A DNA stretch of 64,000 nt from Novosphingobium sp. (GTDB lineage Bacteria; Pseudomonadota; Alphaproteobacteria; Sphingomonadales; Sphingomonadaceae): assembly GCA_025356575.1 (NCBI GenBank), contig JANXSP010000090.1:1-64000 (forward strand), read 5' to 3'. Under the pieces are notes generated by a model. The model worked only from the letters and a program-made list of their open reading frames with translations, searched no databases and was not told where the DNA came from. Every line of letters begins with the position of its first letter. Position 1 is the first letter of the stretch. The position numbers and the translations under genes are program-made. Positions 1 to 10,151 of this stretch are shown here, piece by piece.

Positions 1-1
1 G

Positions 2-85
2 GTTACCGGGGATCGCACTGCGGTCGAAGCGCTTCAGAACGCGCTCGATCCGCTGCCGGGGGGGTTCAACATTGCGGAGCCCTAG
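2..85 (+). CDS. 3' end of a truncated CDS (product unknown)
   Basis: Open frame from the left edge ...VTGDRTAVEALQNALDPLPGGFNIAEP* ending at TAG 83-85; too short to identify. Confidence 0.4.
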   Translation, partial: VTGDRTAVEALQNALDPLPGGFNIAEP

Positions 86-86
86 C

Positions 87-144
87 GCTTGTGGTTCGAG
101 ACGGGCCCACGGAACGCGCGCGGTCTCTCCTCACCACGAACGGG
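87..144. repeat. REP-like intergenic palindrome
   Basis: cttgtggttcgagac ... ctcctcaccacgaacggg, an imperfect inverted intergenic repeat between the left-edge CDS and mltG. Confidence 0.45.
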
Positions 145-222
145 ATGTTGTTACACCGGAAGGGGTTTTGTCTTCCCGTCAATCATGAGGGGGCGCGCGC
201 CCCGTCCCGAAGAACCGCAACC

Positions 223-1182
223 CTAAAGCTCGCCCCGCGCCCGCCGGATCGCGAACCACTTCGCGACATTCGCGTTATGCTCCGCCAGCGTCGCGGCGAA
301 CTGGTGACCGCCAGTACCATCGGCGACCATGTACAGTGCGTCGGTCGTGGCCGGGTGGAGCACCGCCTCGATCGCTTTCTTGCCGGGATTGGTAATCGGG
401 CCTTTGGGCAGCCCGACCATTGCGTAGGTGTTGTAGTCATTGACCGCGGCGATCTCCGATTGCTTTATCCGCCGGCCCAGCGGCTTGCCGGCGGTGATCG
501 GATAGATGATCGTGGGATCGGCCTGCAGCATCATGCCTTGGCGCAGCCGGTTGGAATAGAGGCCGGCCACCATCGGCCGCTCGGACGACTTGCCCGTTTC
601 CTTTTCGACGATCGAGGCAAGGACCAGCGCTTCCTGCGGGGTCTTGGCGACGGTATCCGCGCCGCGCTTGGCCCATAGCGCGGCCAGGGTGCGCGCCGCG
701 GCCGCCTGCATGCGCTTGAGCACCGCGGCGCGCGTATCCCCGCGGTCGAACGCATAGCTGTCGGGCTGGATCGAGCCTTCGGCAGGCACCGCGATCGTCC
801 CGCTGAGCAGCGGCTGCGCCATCAGGCGATCATAGACCATGATCGACGGCATCCCCTCGGGGACCGCCACAAACCGCCGAATGACCTCGGCGCCGCGCAG
901 GATACCGAGGATGCGCGCCGGGCTTGCGCCCTTGGGCAGAAGGAATTCGCCCGCCTTGATCGCCCCGCCGCCGCCGAGCAGCCGCGCGCGCAGCTTGAAC
1001 GCGCTGGCCGATGAGATCGCTCCGTCTGCTACAAGCTTGTCGGCGACGCTGCCCAGGCTCGCGCCACCGGAAACGACGAATGCGGTGTCCTTGGCCAGCG
1101 GGCCGCCGCCGTACCAGCCGCTGAAGAACCACATCGCCCCAGCGGCAACCGCGACCAGTACTAGAACCCGTCCGCGGCGCAT
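223..1182 (-). CDS. mltG: Endolytic murein transglycosylase MltG (YceG-like)
   Basis: N-terminal TM; motifs LASIVEKETG, VAGLYSNRLRQGMMLQADPTIIY and YNTYAMVGLPKGPITNPG are typical of MltG. Confidence 0.93.
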   Translation of the reverse strand: MRRGRVLVLVAVAAGAMWFFSGWYGGGPLAKDTAFVVSGGASLGSVADKLVADGAISSASAFKLRARLLGGGGAIKAGEFLLPKGASPARILGILRGAEVIRRFVAVPEGMPSIMVYDRLMAQPLLSGTIAVPAEGSIQPDSYAFDRGDTRAAVLKRMQAAAARTLAALWAKRGADTVAKTPQEALVLASIVEKETGKSSERPMVAGLYSNRLRQGMMLQADPTIIYPITAGKPLGRRIKQSEIAAVNDYNTYAMVGLPKGPITNPGKKAIEAVLHPATTDALYMVADGTGGHQFAATLAEHNANVAKWFAIRRARGEL

Positions 1183-1185
1183 GGC

Positions 1186-2442
1186 TCAGATTGCCTTGAC
1201 GATAACGCTGGCGTTGGTTCCGCCGAACCCGAAGCTGTTGTTGAGCGCGGCGCGAACGGTCCGCTTGCGCGCGACATGCGGGACCAGGTCCACCCCTTCG
1301 GTGCCTTCGTCCGGATTATCGAGATTGAGCGTGGGCGGAACGATCTGGTCGCGGATCGCGAGGATGCAGAAGATTGTCTCGACCGCCCCGGCCCCGCCGA
1401 GCAGGTGGCCAATGGCGGACTTGGTGCTCGACATCGACATGTTCGCGATCGCGTCGCCAAACAGGCGCTTGACCGCGCCGAGTTCGATCGTGTCGGCCAT
1501 CGTCGAGGTGCCGTGGGCGTTGACGTAGTCGATGTCCGCCGGCGTCATTCCCGCCTTCTTGAGCGCCATTTCCATCGAGCGGTACGCGCCCGATCCGGTC
1601 GGTTCGGGCGCCGTGACGTGGAACGCGTCGCCCGACAGGCCGTAGCCGACGACTTCGGCGTAGATCTTGGCGCCGCGTGCCTTGGCGTGCTCGTATTCCT
1701 CGAGCACGACGACGCCTGCGCCCTCACCCATCACGAACCCGTCGCGGTCCTTGTCATACGGACGGCTGGCGGCTTCGGGACGGTCGTTGAAGCTGGAATT
1801 GAGCGCGCGCGCCTGGGCGAATCCGGCGATGCCGATCGGGCAGATCGTCGCTTCCGCGCCGCCGGCGAGCATGATGTCGGCATCGTCGTCGCGGATCATC
1901 CGCGCCGCGTCGCCGATCGAATGCGCACCGGTCGAGCATGCGGTGACGACCGCGTGGTTGGGTCCCATCAACCCGTATTTGATCGAGACTTGCCCGCTGA
2001 TGAGATTGATCAAACGGCCGTGAACGAAATGCGGGCTGACCCGCCCCGGGCCCTTTTCGGCAAGGACCAGCGATTCGCTTTCGATCCCGGGCAGCCCGCC
2101 GATCCCCGAGCCGATCGAACACCCCGCACGGAACCGCGTGGCTTCGTCCATGTCGGTTAGGCCTGCGTCTTCGAGCGCCTGTCCCGCAGCGTCGATCCCG
2201 AAGATGATAAACGGATCGACCTGGCGCTGGACCTTGTGATCGACGCGCTTGTTGGGATCGAAGCCATAAGGATGATCGGCGGGTTTGACCTCGCACGCGA
2301 TCTGGCACTTCTGGTCGCTCGCATCGAAGTGCGTGATCGGGCCGGCGCCGCTCTTGCCGGCAAGGATGTTGGCCCATGCCGTCTCGACATCGGCGCCAAG
2401 CGGGGTGACCAGGCCCAGACCGGTTACGACGACACGGCGCAT
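1186..2442 (-). CDS. fabF: Beta-ketoacyl-ACP synthase II
   Basis: MRRVVVTGLGLVTPLG; active-site TACSTGAHSIGDA; NAHGTSTMADT; KSAIGHLLGGAGAVE. Confidence 0.96.
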   Translation of the reverse strand: MRRVVVTGLGLVTPLGADVETAWANILAGKSGAGPITHFDASDQKCQIACEVKPADHPYGFDPNKRVDHKVQRQVDPFIIFGIDAAGQALEDAGLTDMDEATRFRAGCSIGSGIGGLPGIESESLVLAEKGPGRVSPHFVHGRLINLISGQVSIKYGLMGPNHAVVTACSTGAHSIGDAARMIRDDDADIMLAGGAEATICPIGIAGFAQARALNSSFNDRPEAASRPYDKDRDGFVMGEGAGVVVLEEYEHAKARGAKIYAEVVGYGLSGDAFHVTAPEPTGSGAYRSMEMALKKAGMTPADIDYVNAHGTSTMADTIELGAVKRLFGDAIANMSMSSTKSAIGHLLGGAGAVETIFCILAIRDQIVPPTLNLDNPDEGTEGVDLVPHVARKRTVRAALNNSFGFGGTNASVIVKAI

Positions 2443-2492
2443 CTACTTCTCCGAAAATTGTGGAACCGGTTGCTCGCGGGTTCCGTAATGCA

Positions 2493-2527
2493 AGACAGGC
2501 TCAACCCGGTGCGGGCTGAGCCTGTCT
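2493..2527. repeat. Strong hairpin / REP-like palindrome between acpP and fabF
   Basis: agacaggctcaacccg-gtg-cgggctgagcctgtct: 16-bp stem with one mismatch and 3-nt loop. Confidence 0.7.
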
Positions 2528-2567
2528 GAGCCCGCTCCCCAGCCGGGGACGGTTTTTGCAAAGGCGC

Positions 2568-2804
2568 TCAGGCCTTGTTGTCGTCGATGTATTTGATCGC
2601 ATCGGACACGGTGCCAATCTTTTCAGCGGCATCGTCGGGGATTTCCACGCCGAATTCTTCTTCGAACGCCATCACCAGCTCGACGATATCGAGGCTGTCT
2701 GCGCCCAGATCGTCGATGAAGCTGGCATCTTCGGTGACCTTGTCGGCCTCGACACCGAGGTGTTCGACGACGATCTTCTTAACCCGGTCGGCGGTGTCGC
2801 TCAT
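2568..2804 (-). CDS. acpP: Acyl carrier protein
   Basis: [23 protein letters not shown]...[27 protein letters not shown]. Confidence 0.97.
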   Translation of the reverse strand: MSDTADRVKKIVVEHLGVEADKVTEDASFIDDLGADSLDIVELVMAFEEEFGVEIPDDAAEKIGTVSDAIKYIDDNKA

Positions 2805-2907
2805 GGTATGTTCCTTCGTGAACGGCAGATTAAATGCGCTGGATTCGCCCTAGAGAACGCGCGGGCGGCTGACAAGTGCCCGGCCCCGTTGCGCGATATT
2901 GCCGCGG

Positions 2908-4689
2908 TCAGGGCTTGGCCTGCTCGACCGGCTTGATGCGCAGCTCGCGGAGCTGCTGCGGAGTCGCGAAATTGGGCGCGCCCATCATCAGGTCCTCGGC
3001 CTTCTGGTTCATCGGGAAGACCACGACCTCGCGCAGATTGGGCTCGTCGGCTAGCAGCATGACGATCCGGTCGACTCCCGGCGCGGAACCGCCGTGCGGC
3101 GGCGCGCCGAATTTGAAGGCATTGATCATCCCGGCAAAGTTGGTGTCGACATCGGCGCGGCTGTAACCGGCGATCTCGAACGCCTTGTACATGATGTCGG
3201 GGCGATGGTTGCGGATCGCGCCGCTGCTCAGTTCCACGCCGTTGCAGACGATATCGTACTGCCACGCCTTGATCGTCAGCGGGTCCATCGTTTCCAGCGC
3301 CTCGAGCTCACCCTGCGGCATCGAGAACGGGTTGTGGCTGAAGTCGATCTTCTTGGCGTCCTCGTCGTACTCGAACATCGGGAAGTCGACGATCCAGCAC
3401 AGCTTGAACTCATCCTGTGCGATCAGGCCAAGCTGTTCGGCGATGCGCGTGCGTGCCGCTCCGGCGAGCTTGGCCGCGGCGAGTTCCTTGCCCGCGGCGA
3501 AGAACAAGCCGTCGTCGGGGCCGAGCCCAAGCGTGTCGTAGAGCGCGGCCATCTTTTCCGCGCCGTGGTTCTTGGCGATCGGTCCGCCAAACTCGCCGCC
3601 CTTGCGGGTGACGTAGCCAAGCCCGGCATGGCCTTCGCCGCGGGCCCATTCGTTCATCTCGTCGAAGAACTTGCGGCTCTTGTCGGCGGTGCCCGGTGCG
3701 GGGATCGCGCGGACAAAGCCGCCCTCGCCGACGATCCGTTCGAACAAACCGAAGCCCGAAGCTGCGAACGCGCCGCCGACGTCCGAAATCAACAGCGGGT
3801 TGCGCAAGTCGGGCTTGTCGCTGCCGTACTTGAGCATCGCTTCGGCGTAAGGGATGCGCGGGAAATCCCCTGCCGCGGTCACGGTCTTGCCGTTCGCAAA
3901 TTCGGCAAACACGCCCGCCAGCACCGGTTCGATCGCATCGAACACATCGTCCTGGGTGACGAAGCTCATCTCGAAATCGAGCTGGTAGAATTCGCCGGGC
4001 GAACGGTCGGCGCGCGCGTCCTCGTCGCGGAAGCAGGGGGCAATCTGGAAATACTTGTCGAAGCCTGCGACCATCAGCAGCTGCTTGAACATCTGCGGCG
4101 CCTGCGGCAGCGCGTAGAACTTGCCCGGATGGACCCGGCTCGGGACGAGGTAATCGCGCGCGCCCTCGGGCGACGAGGCGGTCAGGATCGGGGTCTGGAT
4201 TTCCATGAAGCCCTGCGCGGTCATCCGCGTGCGCAAGCTCGCGATCACTTTCGAGCGGAGCATCATGTTGGCGTGAACTTTCTCGCGCCGCAGATCGAGA
4301 AACCGGTATTTCAGGCGAATATCCTCGGGATATTCCTGCTCGCCCGCCACCGGCAGCGGCAGTTCGTCGGCGCGCGAAAGAATGGCGACCGAGCGCGCAT
4401 AAACCTCGATCTCGCCCGTCGCGAGGTTCGCGTTGGCGGTTCCTGCGGCGCGCGCTTTCACGCTGCCGTCGATGGTGACCACGCTTTCGACTCGCAACCC
4501 TTCCAGGATCGGAAGTGCGGCGCTGTCGCTGTCGCACACGATCTGGGTGATCCCGTAGTGATCGCGCAGATCGACGAACAGCACCCCGCCGTGATCGCGC
4601 TTGCGGTGGATCCACCCCGACAGGCGAACGCTTTCACCGACCTCGGCAGCGCTCAGCGCGGCGCACGTGTGCGAACGGTATGCGTGCAT
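2908..4689 (-). CDS. aspS: Aspartyl-tRNA synthetase
   Basis: [91 protein letters not shown] is open to 4704; the M at 4689 is the likelier start. Confidence 0.95.
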   Translation of the reverse strand: MHAYRSHTCAALSAAEVGESVRLSGWIHRKRDHGGVLFVDLRDHYGITQIVCDSDSAALPILEGLRVESVVTIDGSVKARAAGTANANLATGEIEVYARSVAILSRADELPLPVAGEQEYPEDIRLKYRFLDLRREKVHANMMLRSKVIASLRTRMTAQGFMEIQTPILTASSPEGARDYLVPSRVHPGKFYALPQAPQMFKQLLMVAGFDKYFQIAPCFRDEDARADRSPGEFYQLDFEMSFVTQDDVFDAIEPVLAGVFAEFANGKTVTAAGDFPRIPYAEAMLKYGSDKPDLRNPLLISDVGGAFAASGFGLFERIVGEGGFVRAIPAPGTADKSRKFFDEMNEWARGEGHAGLGYVTRKGGEFGGPIAKNHGAEKMAALYDTLGLGPDDGLFFAAGKELAAAKLAGAARTRIAEQLGLIAQDEFKLCWIVDFPMFEYDEDAKKIDFSHNPFSMPQGELEALETMDPLTIKAWQYDIVCNGVELSSGAIRNHRPDIMYKAFEIAGYSRADVDTNFAGMINAFKFGAPPHGGSAPGVDRIVMLLADEPNLREVVVFPMNQKAEDLMMGAPNFATPQQLRELRIKPVEQAKP

Positions 4690-4801
4690 CGAAACTCTTT
4701 CCAATTCGGCGGCGATCGGGCAGGGGGAGGCCGCGGCTAACAGGCGATGGCCGCGCCTTTGTCAAGCCGCGGACCCGCACGGGGCCATACAGAAAAGCAC
4801 C

Positions 4802-6010
4802 ATGAAGATACATCCACTGATCACCGATACCGCCACGCTGACCGCAATGTGCGAACGCCTGGCCACCGCCGATTTCGTCTGCGTCGATACCAAGTTCATG
4901 CGCGAGAACACGTATTGGCCCGAACTGTGCCTGATCCAGATCGCCGACAGCAACGAGGCCGCGGCGATCGATCCGCTCGCCCCGGGGCTCGACATGCGCC
5001 CGCTGCTCGATCTGCTGACGCGCAACGAAGACGTGCTCAAGGTGTTTCACGCCGGCGGCCAGGACGTCGAGATCATCTATAACCTGACACAGGACACCCC
5101 GCACCCGATCTTCGATACCCAGATCGCGTCGATGGCGATCAGCCAGTCCGAGCAGATCGGTTATTCGAACCTGGTCGAGAGCTGGCTCGGATTCGAGGTC
5201 GACAAGGGCGCGCGGTTTACCGACTGGTCCCGCCGTCCGCTCAGCGACCGCCAGATCGAATATGCGATCGGCGATGTGACCCATCTGGCCAAGATTTTCC
5301 CCAAGATGCTGAGCCGGTTGATCAAGACCGGGCGCGGCGGGTGGCTCGACCAGGAGATGGAAAAGCTCGCCGATCCGGAGAACTATCGCAGCGCGCCCGA
5401 GCTGGCCTGGCTCCGGATCAAGGCCGCGGGGCGCAATCCGGCAATGCTCGGGCGGCTCAAGGCACTGGCCGCGTGGCGCGAAGGCGAGGCGCAGGACAAG
5501 AATATCCCGCGCGGGCGGATCGTGCGCGATGAAACGCTCGCCGATATCGCCAGCCACCCGCCCAAGACACAGGCCGACCTCGCCAAGGTCCGCGGGCTTT
5601 CCGCCGGATGGAAGGATAACGAGATCGGGCGGCGGATGATGGGCGTGCTCGCCGCCGCGCAGCCGCTGCGCGAGGACGAGCTACCCCCGCGTACCGCGCG
5701 CGGCGCGCCGCTGGGCAAGGAGGGCGCGCTGGTCGCCGACCTGCTCAAGCTGCTGCTCAAGATCCGCAGCCGTGAGATCGATGTGGCGTCGCGGCTCCTC
5801 GCACGCAGTGACGAGCTGGAACTGCTTGCCGCCGGGGTGCGCAAGAACCTGGCGATGCTCGAAGGCTGGCGGTTCGATGTGTTCGGCAAGGATGCGCTCG
5901 ACCTGGTCGAGGGCAAAGTCGCGTTCGCGGTGCTCAACGGGCGGATGAAGATGACGCACGTCGACGATGTGGTGGAGGCCGAAGCGGAAGGCGTCGCCGT
6001 CAGCGACTGA
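4802..6010 (+). CDS. rnd: Ribonuclease D
   Basis: MKIHPLITDTATLTAMCERLATADFVCVDTKFMRENTYWPELCLIQIAD plus HRDC-type C-terminus; ATG 4802 preferred over the 4601 ORF start. Confidence 0.9.
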   Translation: MKIHPLITDTATLTAMCERLATADFVCVDTKFMRENTYWPELCLIQIADSNEAAAIDPLAPGLDMRPLLDLLTRNEDVLKVFHAGGQDVEIIYNLTQDTPHPIFDTQIASMAISQSEQIGYSNLVESWLGFEVDKGARFTDWSRRPLSDRQIEYAIGDVTHLAKIFPKMLSRLIKTGRGGWLDQEMEKLADPENYRSAPELAWLRIKAAGRNPAMLGRLKALAAWREGEAQDKNIPRGRIVRDETLADIASHPPKTQADLAKVRGLSAGWKDNEIGRRMMGVLAAAQPLREDELPPRTARGAPLGKEGALVADLLKLLLKIRSREIDVASRLLARSDELELLAAGVRKNLAMLEGWRFDVFGKDALDLVEGKVAFAVLNGRMKMTHVDDVVEAEAEGVAVSD

Positions 6011-6014
6011 TCGC

Positions 6015-6911
6015 ATGACCGTCCATCAGCCCTCGCTCAAGCAGCTCCAGTATCTCGTGTCGCTCCATGAACATGGTCATTTTCGCCACGCGGCTGCCGC
6101 TAGTAACGTTTCCCAATCTACGCTTTCCGCCGGCCTGCGCGATCTCGAGGCGCTGCTTGGGGTGACCCTGGTCGAGCGCACCAACCGCGCAGTGCGGTTC
6201 ACGCCGCTGGGCAATGCCGTGGTCGCCAAGGCGCACCGGGTGCTGCGCGAGGCGGAAGAGCTGGCCGAGCTCGTCCAGTCGAGCGGCCAGCCGCTGGCCG
6301 GCGAATTGCGGATGAGCGTGATTCCGACAATCGCGCCGTTCCTGCTCCCGCGCATGCTGCCGCGGCTGCGCCGCGAGCGCCCCGCGCTGAAGCTTTATCT
6401 GCGCGAAGAGCCGAGCGCTGCGGCAATCGAATCGCTGCACCACGGCCGGGCTGATTGCGTGCTCCTGGCGTTGCCGTACGACACCGGCGAAGTCGACCGC
6501 GAGACGATCGAACTCGACGCACTCTACGTCGCGTTCCCGCGCGATGACCCGCGCGATCCCCCGGCCGAAATCGCGCCCGAAAATATCGACCTGTCGCGGC
6601 TGCTGCTGCTAGAAGATGGCCACTGCCTCAAGGACCACGCGCTTGCCGCGTGCAACAGCCCGGGCCTCCGGGCCTCGGCGGCGATGATCGGAACCAGCCT
6701 GCACACGCTGGTGCAGATGGTCGACAACGGGTTGGGCCTGACGATGCTGCCGGAGATGGCGCTCGACGCGGGAATCCTCAACGGCACGCAGGTCGTCGCG
6801 CGCCCGCTCAAGAGCGACAACCCCAACCGCGAAATCGCGCTGGTCTGGCGCAAGGGCTCCCCGCGCGGCGACGAGTTTCGCTTGCTCGCCGAAGAACTGC
6901 GTGCGGGTTAG
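6015..6911 (+). CDS. oxyR: LysR-family hydrogen-peroxide-sensing regulator OxyR
   Basis: LysR HTH (LKQLQYLVSLHEHGHFRHAAAASNVSQSTLSAGLRDLE); paired Cys in GHCLKDHALAAC as in OxyR. Confidence 0.82.
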   Translation: MTVHQPSLKQLQYLVSLHEHGHFRHAAAASNVSQSTLSAGLRDLEALLGVTLVERTNRAVRFTPLGNAVVAKAHRVLREAEELAELVQSSGQPLAGELRMSVIPTIAPFLLPRMLPRLRRERPALKLYLREEPSAAAIESLHHGRADCVLLALPYDTGEVDRETIELDALYVAFPRDDPRDPPAEIAPENIDLSRLLLLEDGHCLKDHALAACNSPGLRASAAMIGTSLHTLVQMVDNGLGLTMLPEMALDAGILNGTQVVARPLKSDNPNREIALVWRKGSPRGDEFRLLAEELRAG

Positions 6912-6926
6912 CCTGCTGTCGCCAGG

Positions 6927-8078
6927 TCAATAACTGGGCAGCCCGGGATACTCCCAGCGATACGGCACCCCGGTTTCGCCGAGCGCGGCGCGGACCAGCG
7001 CGGGGAAAGCGCCTTCGGCGCGAACGTCATTCGACAGGATGACCACGCAGCGGCGGCTGCGGTCCAGGCAGACGAGCGTGTTGGCGGTGATGTCGTCGTG
7101 CCCGCCTTTGTACCAGCCGTGCCCCTGCGGACCGGTGAAGGCGATGACGCCCAGCGCGGCAGAGGCTGCCGGCCGCTCCGCGACCGGCGCATCGGGCAGC
7201 AACGTCGGAAATTGCTGGCGCGTCGTTATCGGCAGGGACCCGGCGGCAAAGCCCGCCCGCGCCGATCGGGACAGGCCGAAACCGCGGACCATCGCGGCGG
7301 CGAGCCGGGCCATGTCGGCAATCGTCGTGTCCATCGATCCGGCAGCGCGGACGCGGCTGCGCTGATCGTGCGGCTGGGCCTTGCCCTCGGCGTCCCAGCC
7401 ATCGGCGAGGTTCGCGGCGAATTCGCCGCGCCACGTCAGGCTGGTGCGCGTCATGCCCAGCGGTGTGAACAGGCGGCGCTGGAGTTCGCTGCCAATGTCG
7501 AGGCCCAGCCCTTTCTCGAGGGCGAACTGGAGGAGCATGATCCCCTCGCCCGAATACGCATAGCGCGAGCCGGGGACGAAATGGATGTGGAGTTTGCCGT
7601 CCGGTTCGGTCCACGCGAAATTGGCAAACCCGGTCGCGTGCATGAGCGCCATGCGCGGGGTGATCGCCCGCCACCGCGCGTCGCTCGCCAGGTCCGCCCA
7701 GTGGCCATAGGCGTCGAGGTTGCCGTATTCGGGCAGCGGCTTCGCCAGCATCCCCGCCAGCGGCTGGTCAAGGTCCAGTCGGCGCTCTCCGGCGAGCTGG
7801 GCGACCAGATAACCGAAGGCTGCCTTGGTCAGCGACGCGCCGTACATGACGGTGTCGGGGGTCAGCGGATCGCCCGCCGCGTTGCGGATGCCGAACGTGC
7901 GGACCGCAGCGACGCGGCCGTTATCAACCGTTGCGATGGCAATTCCGCGCGCACCCGTCGTGGCCATCGCCGAGCGCGCCGCGGCGCCGAGAGGATCGGT
8001 TGTGGGCTGCCCGGCAGCGCTGGTCGCGGAAACGGCCATGGTCACACAGGCCAACGCTGTGCGGATCGAAGTCGCCAT
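6927..8078 (-). CDS. Serine hydrolase, beta-lactamase (class C/PBP-like) family
   Basis: Signal peptide; SxxK motif (SLTK), YSG motif (YAYSGEGIMLLQFALEKGLG). Confidence 0.85.
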   Translation of the reverse strand: MATSIRTALACVTMAVSATSAAGQPTTDPLGAAARSAMATTGARGIAIATVDNGRVAAVRTFGIRNAAGDPLTPDTVMYGASLTKAAFGYLVAQLAGERRLDLDQPLAGMLAKPLPEYGNLDAYGHWADLASDARWRAITPRMALMHATGFANFAWTEPDGKLHIHFVPGSRYAYSGEGIMLLQFALEKGLGLDIGSELQRRLFTPLGMTRTSLTWRGEFAANLADGWDAEGKAQPHDQRSRVRAAGSMDTTIADMARLAAAMVRGFGLSRSARAGFAAGSLPITTRQQFPTLLPDAPVAERPAASAALGVIAFTGPQGHGWYKGGHDDITANTLVCLDRSRRCVVILSNDVRAEGAFPALVRAALGETGVPYRWEYPGLPSY

Positions 8079-8102
8079 TCCAACCCTTCCCCCAAAAATG
8101 CC

Positions 8103-8696
8103 TCAGTCCATGTGCTTGAGACCCACGCGGAGGTAGTCCCAGCCGGTGATCACCGTCAGCACCGCCGCCGCCCATAGCGTGGTCAGGCCGACGGTATGCG
8201 GCACGTTGATTTCAAGCCCGCCGAGCCAGACGTTCCAGCGGGGCAGACCGTTGCCGAGGATCAGCGCGCCCAGGCTGACCATCTGGAAGGTCGTCTTCCA
8301 TTTGGCGAGGCGACTGACCGGGATCGACACTTGCAGCCCGCCGAGGAACTCGCGCAGCCCGGACACCGCGATCTCGCGCATCAGGATGACGAGACCGGCG
8401 ATGACGTGCATGTCGCCCACGAAAGGTCCGCGCAGCACGCCTTGTGCCGACAGGACCAGGATCACCGCCGCGACCATGATCTTGTCGGCGATGGGATCGA
8501 GGAACACGCCGAGCTTGCTGACCGCACCATACGAGCGCGCGACGTAGCCATCGAAATAGTCGGTCAGTCCCATCAGGCAGTACATCGCAAAGCCCATGAG
8601 ATAGCCGGCCTCCCACCCCGGCCACCACAGCATCGCGGCGAGAAACGGCACGGCAACGATCCGCGACAGGGTGAGCAGGTTGGGCAGAGTCAGCAT
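8103..8696 (-). CDS. pgsA: CDP-diacylglycerol--glycerol-3-phosphate 3-phosphatidyltransferase
   Basis: MLTLPNLLTLSRIVAVPFLA; CDP-OH-P motif DYFDGYVARSYGAVSKLGVFLDPIADK. The upstream part of the 8103-9578 ORF is antisense artefact. Confidence 0.92.
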   Translation of the reverse strand: MLTLPNLLTLSRIVAVPFLAAMLWWPGWEAGYLMGFAMYCLMGLTDYFDGYVARSYGAVSKLGVFLDPIADKIMVAAVILVLSAQGVLRGPFVGDMHVIAGLVILMREIAVSGLREFLGGLQVSIPVSRLAKWKTTFQMVSLGALILGNGLPRWNVWLGGLEINVPHTVGLTTLWAAAVLTVITGWDYLRVGLKHMD

Positions 8697-8825
8697 CTGG
8701 CATGCACGCATAGCGGCTAAGCGCTCGGGGCAAAAGGCTGCGCAGATCAAATGCGTGTGGGCACTTGCCGCGCAGTTTGCTTGCGCTAGGGTCCGCGCAA
8801 CTCCGGCGGCCAAGCAACGAGGCAT

Positions 8826-10151
8826 ATGACAACAACGACTTACCTCGTGCAGCAGCGACGGTTCCTGCCGTTGTTCGTCACGCAGCTGTTGGGAGCCTTC
8901 AACGACAATCTCTTCAAGAACGCGATGGTGCTGTACGTCGTGTACAGCGTTTACAACTCCGAGGCCGCGGAGGCCAAGTTCAGCGCGATCGCCTCGGCAT
9001 TGTTCATCCTCCCGTTCTTCGTGCTTTCCGCGCTCTCTGGCCAGCTCGCCGATATGCGCGACAAGGCCAGGATCATCCGGATCGTCAAGGCGTGCGAGAT
9101 CGCGATCATGCTGGTTGGCGGCGCCGGGCTGGTGATGGCCTGGAAAGGCTATGCAGTGACCACCCTGGCGATCCCGTTGATGCTGGCCGGGGTACTGATG
9201 ATGGGCATCCATTCGACCTTCTTTGGGCCGATCAAGTACGCGATCCTGCCCCAGCACCTGCGCGATAACGAAGTGCTGGCGGGGACCGGGCTCGTCGAGG
9301 CGGGCACCTATATGGCGATCCTGGCGGGGACGATCCTGGCCGGGTGGATCCCGGTCCAATGGGCGGCGCTGGGGGTCGTCGTCACCGCAGTGCTGGGATA
9401 CCTCGCCGGGCGCCAGGTGCCCCCTGCCCCGCCGCTGACGCCCGCAGAACCACTGGATTTCCACCTCGTCCGCTCGTCGATCACGCTCGTACGCAACACC
9501 ATGCACGACCGCCGCGTATTTCTCGCGATCCTGGCGATCAGCTTCTTCTGGACGATTGGCGCGGTGCTGTTCATCCAATTTCCGCCGCTCGCCAAAAACG
9601 TGCTGTCGGCCAGCAAGGAGGTCGCGAGCCTGTTCCTGGTGATCTTCTCGGTCGGGGTGGCGATCGGTTCGATGTCGATCAACGCGCTGCTCAAGGGCTC
9701 GGTCTCCGCGCGATACTCGCCGGCCTCGGTGGTGGGCATGGCGATCTGCGTGCTGGCGTTTTATGTCGTCTGCATCGAATGGAGCGAAAACCCGGCGAGC
9801 GGACTGCTCAGTATCGCTGATTTCGTCGCGCGCCCGATGGCGGTTCCGTTATTGCTGGCACTGCTCGGTATCGCGATCTGCGGGGGGATGTTCGTGGTTC
9901 CGCTTTACGCGTTCCTGACCACATTCGTCGACAAGTCGCAGACCGCACGCACGATCGCGGCGAACAATATCGTCAACTCCGGCGCGATGGTTCTGGGATC
10001 GATCCTCGCGATCGTACTGAGCGCCGCGGGCGTGCCGATCGTCCAGCAACTGTTGTTCACCGCAGCGATGTGCCTGTTTTCGGCATGGCTCGGCAACTTG
10101 CTTTATGCGGCCGAGCGCAGCGCGGCCGCGGCTACGCCAGAAACGCCGTAG
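8826..10151 (+). CDS. MFS transporter, LplT/Aas N-domain-like (standalone)
   Basis: MTTTTYLVQQRRFLPLFVTQLLGAFNDNLFKNAMVLYVVY; about 12 hydrophobic segments; no fused acyltransferase domain. Confidence 0.83.
   Translation: MTTTTYLVQQRRFLPLFVTQLLGAFNDNLFKNAMVLYVVYSVYNSEAAEAKFSAIASALFILPFFVLSALSGQLADMRDKARIIRIVKACEIAIMLVGGAGLVMAWKGYAVTTLAIPLMLAGVLMMGIHSTFFGPIKYAILPQHLRDNEVLAGTGLVEAGTYMAILAGTILAGWIPVQWAALGVVVTAVLGYLAGRQVPPAPPLTPAEPLDFHLVRSSITLVRNTMHDRRVFLAILAISFFWTIGAVLFIQFPPLAKNVLSASKEVASLFLVIFSVGVAIGSMSINALLKGSVSARYSPASVVGMAICVLAFYVVCIEWSENPASGLLSIADFVARPMAVPLLLALLGIAICGGMFVVPLYAFLTTFVDKSQTARTIAANNIVNSGAMVLGSILAIVLSAAGVPIVQQLLFTAAMCLFSAWLGNLLYAAERSAAAATPETP

Noticed and set aside
3094-4740. 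548-aa plus-strand ORF
   Set aside because: Antisense to aspS.
8697-9578. N-terminal part of the 491-aa minus-strand ORF containing PgsA
   Set aside because: Antisense to the MFS gene. The real pgsA start is at 8696 (or 8711), so the apparent fusion protein is an artefact.
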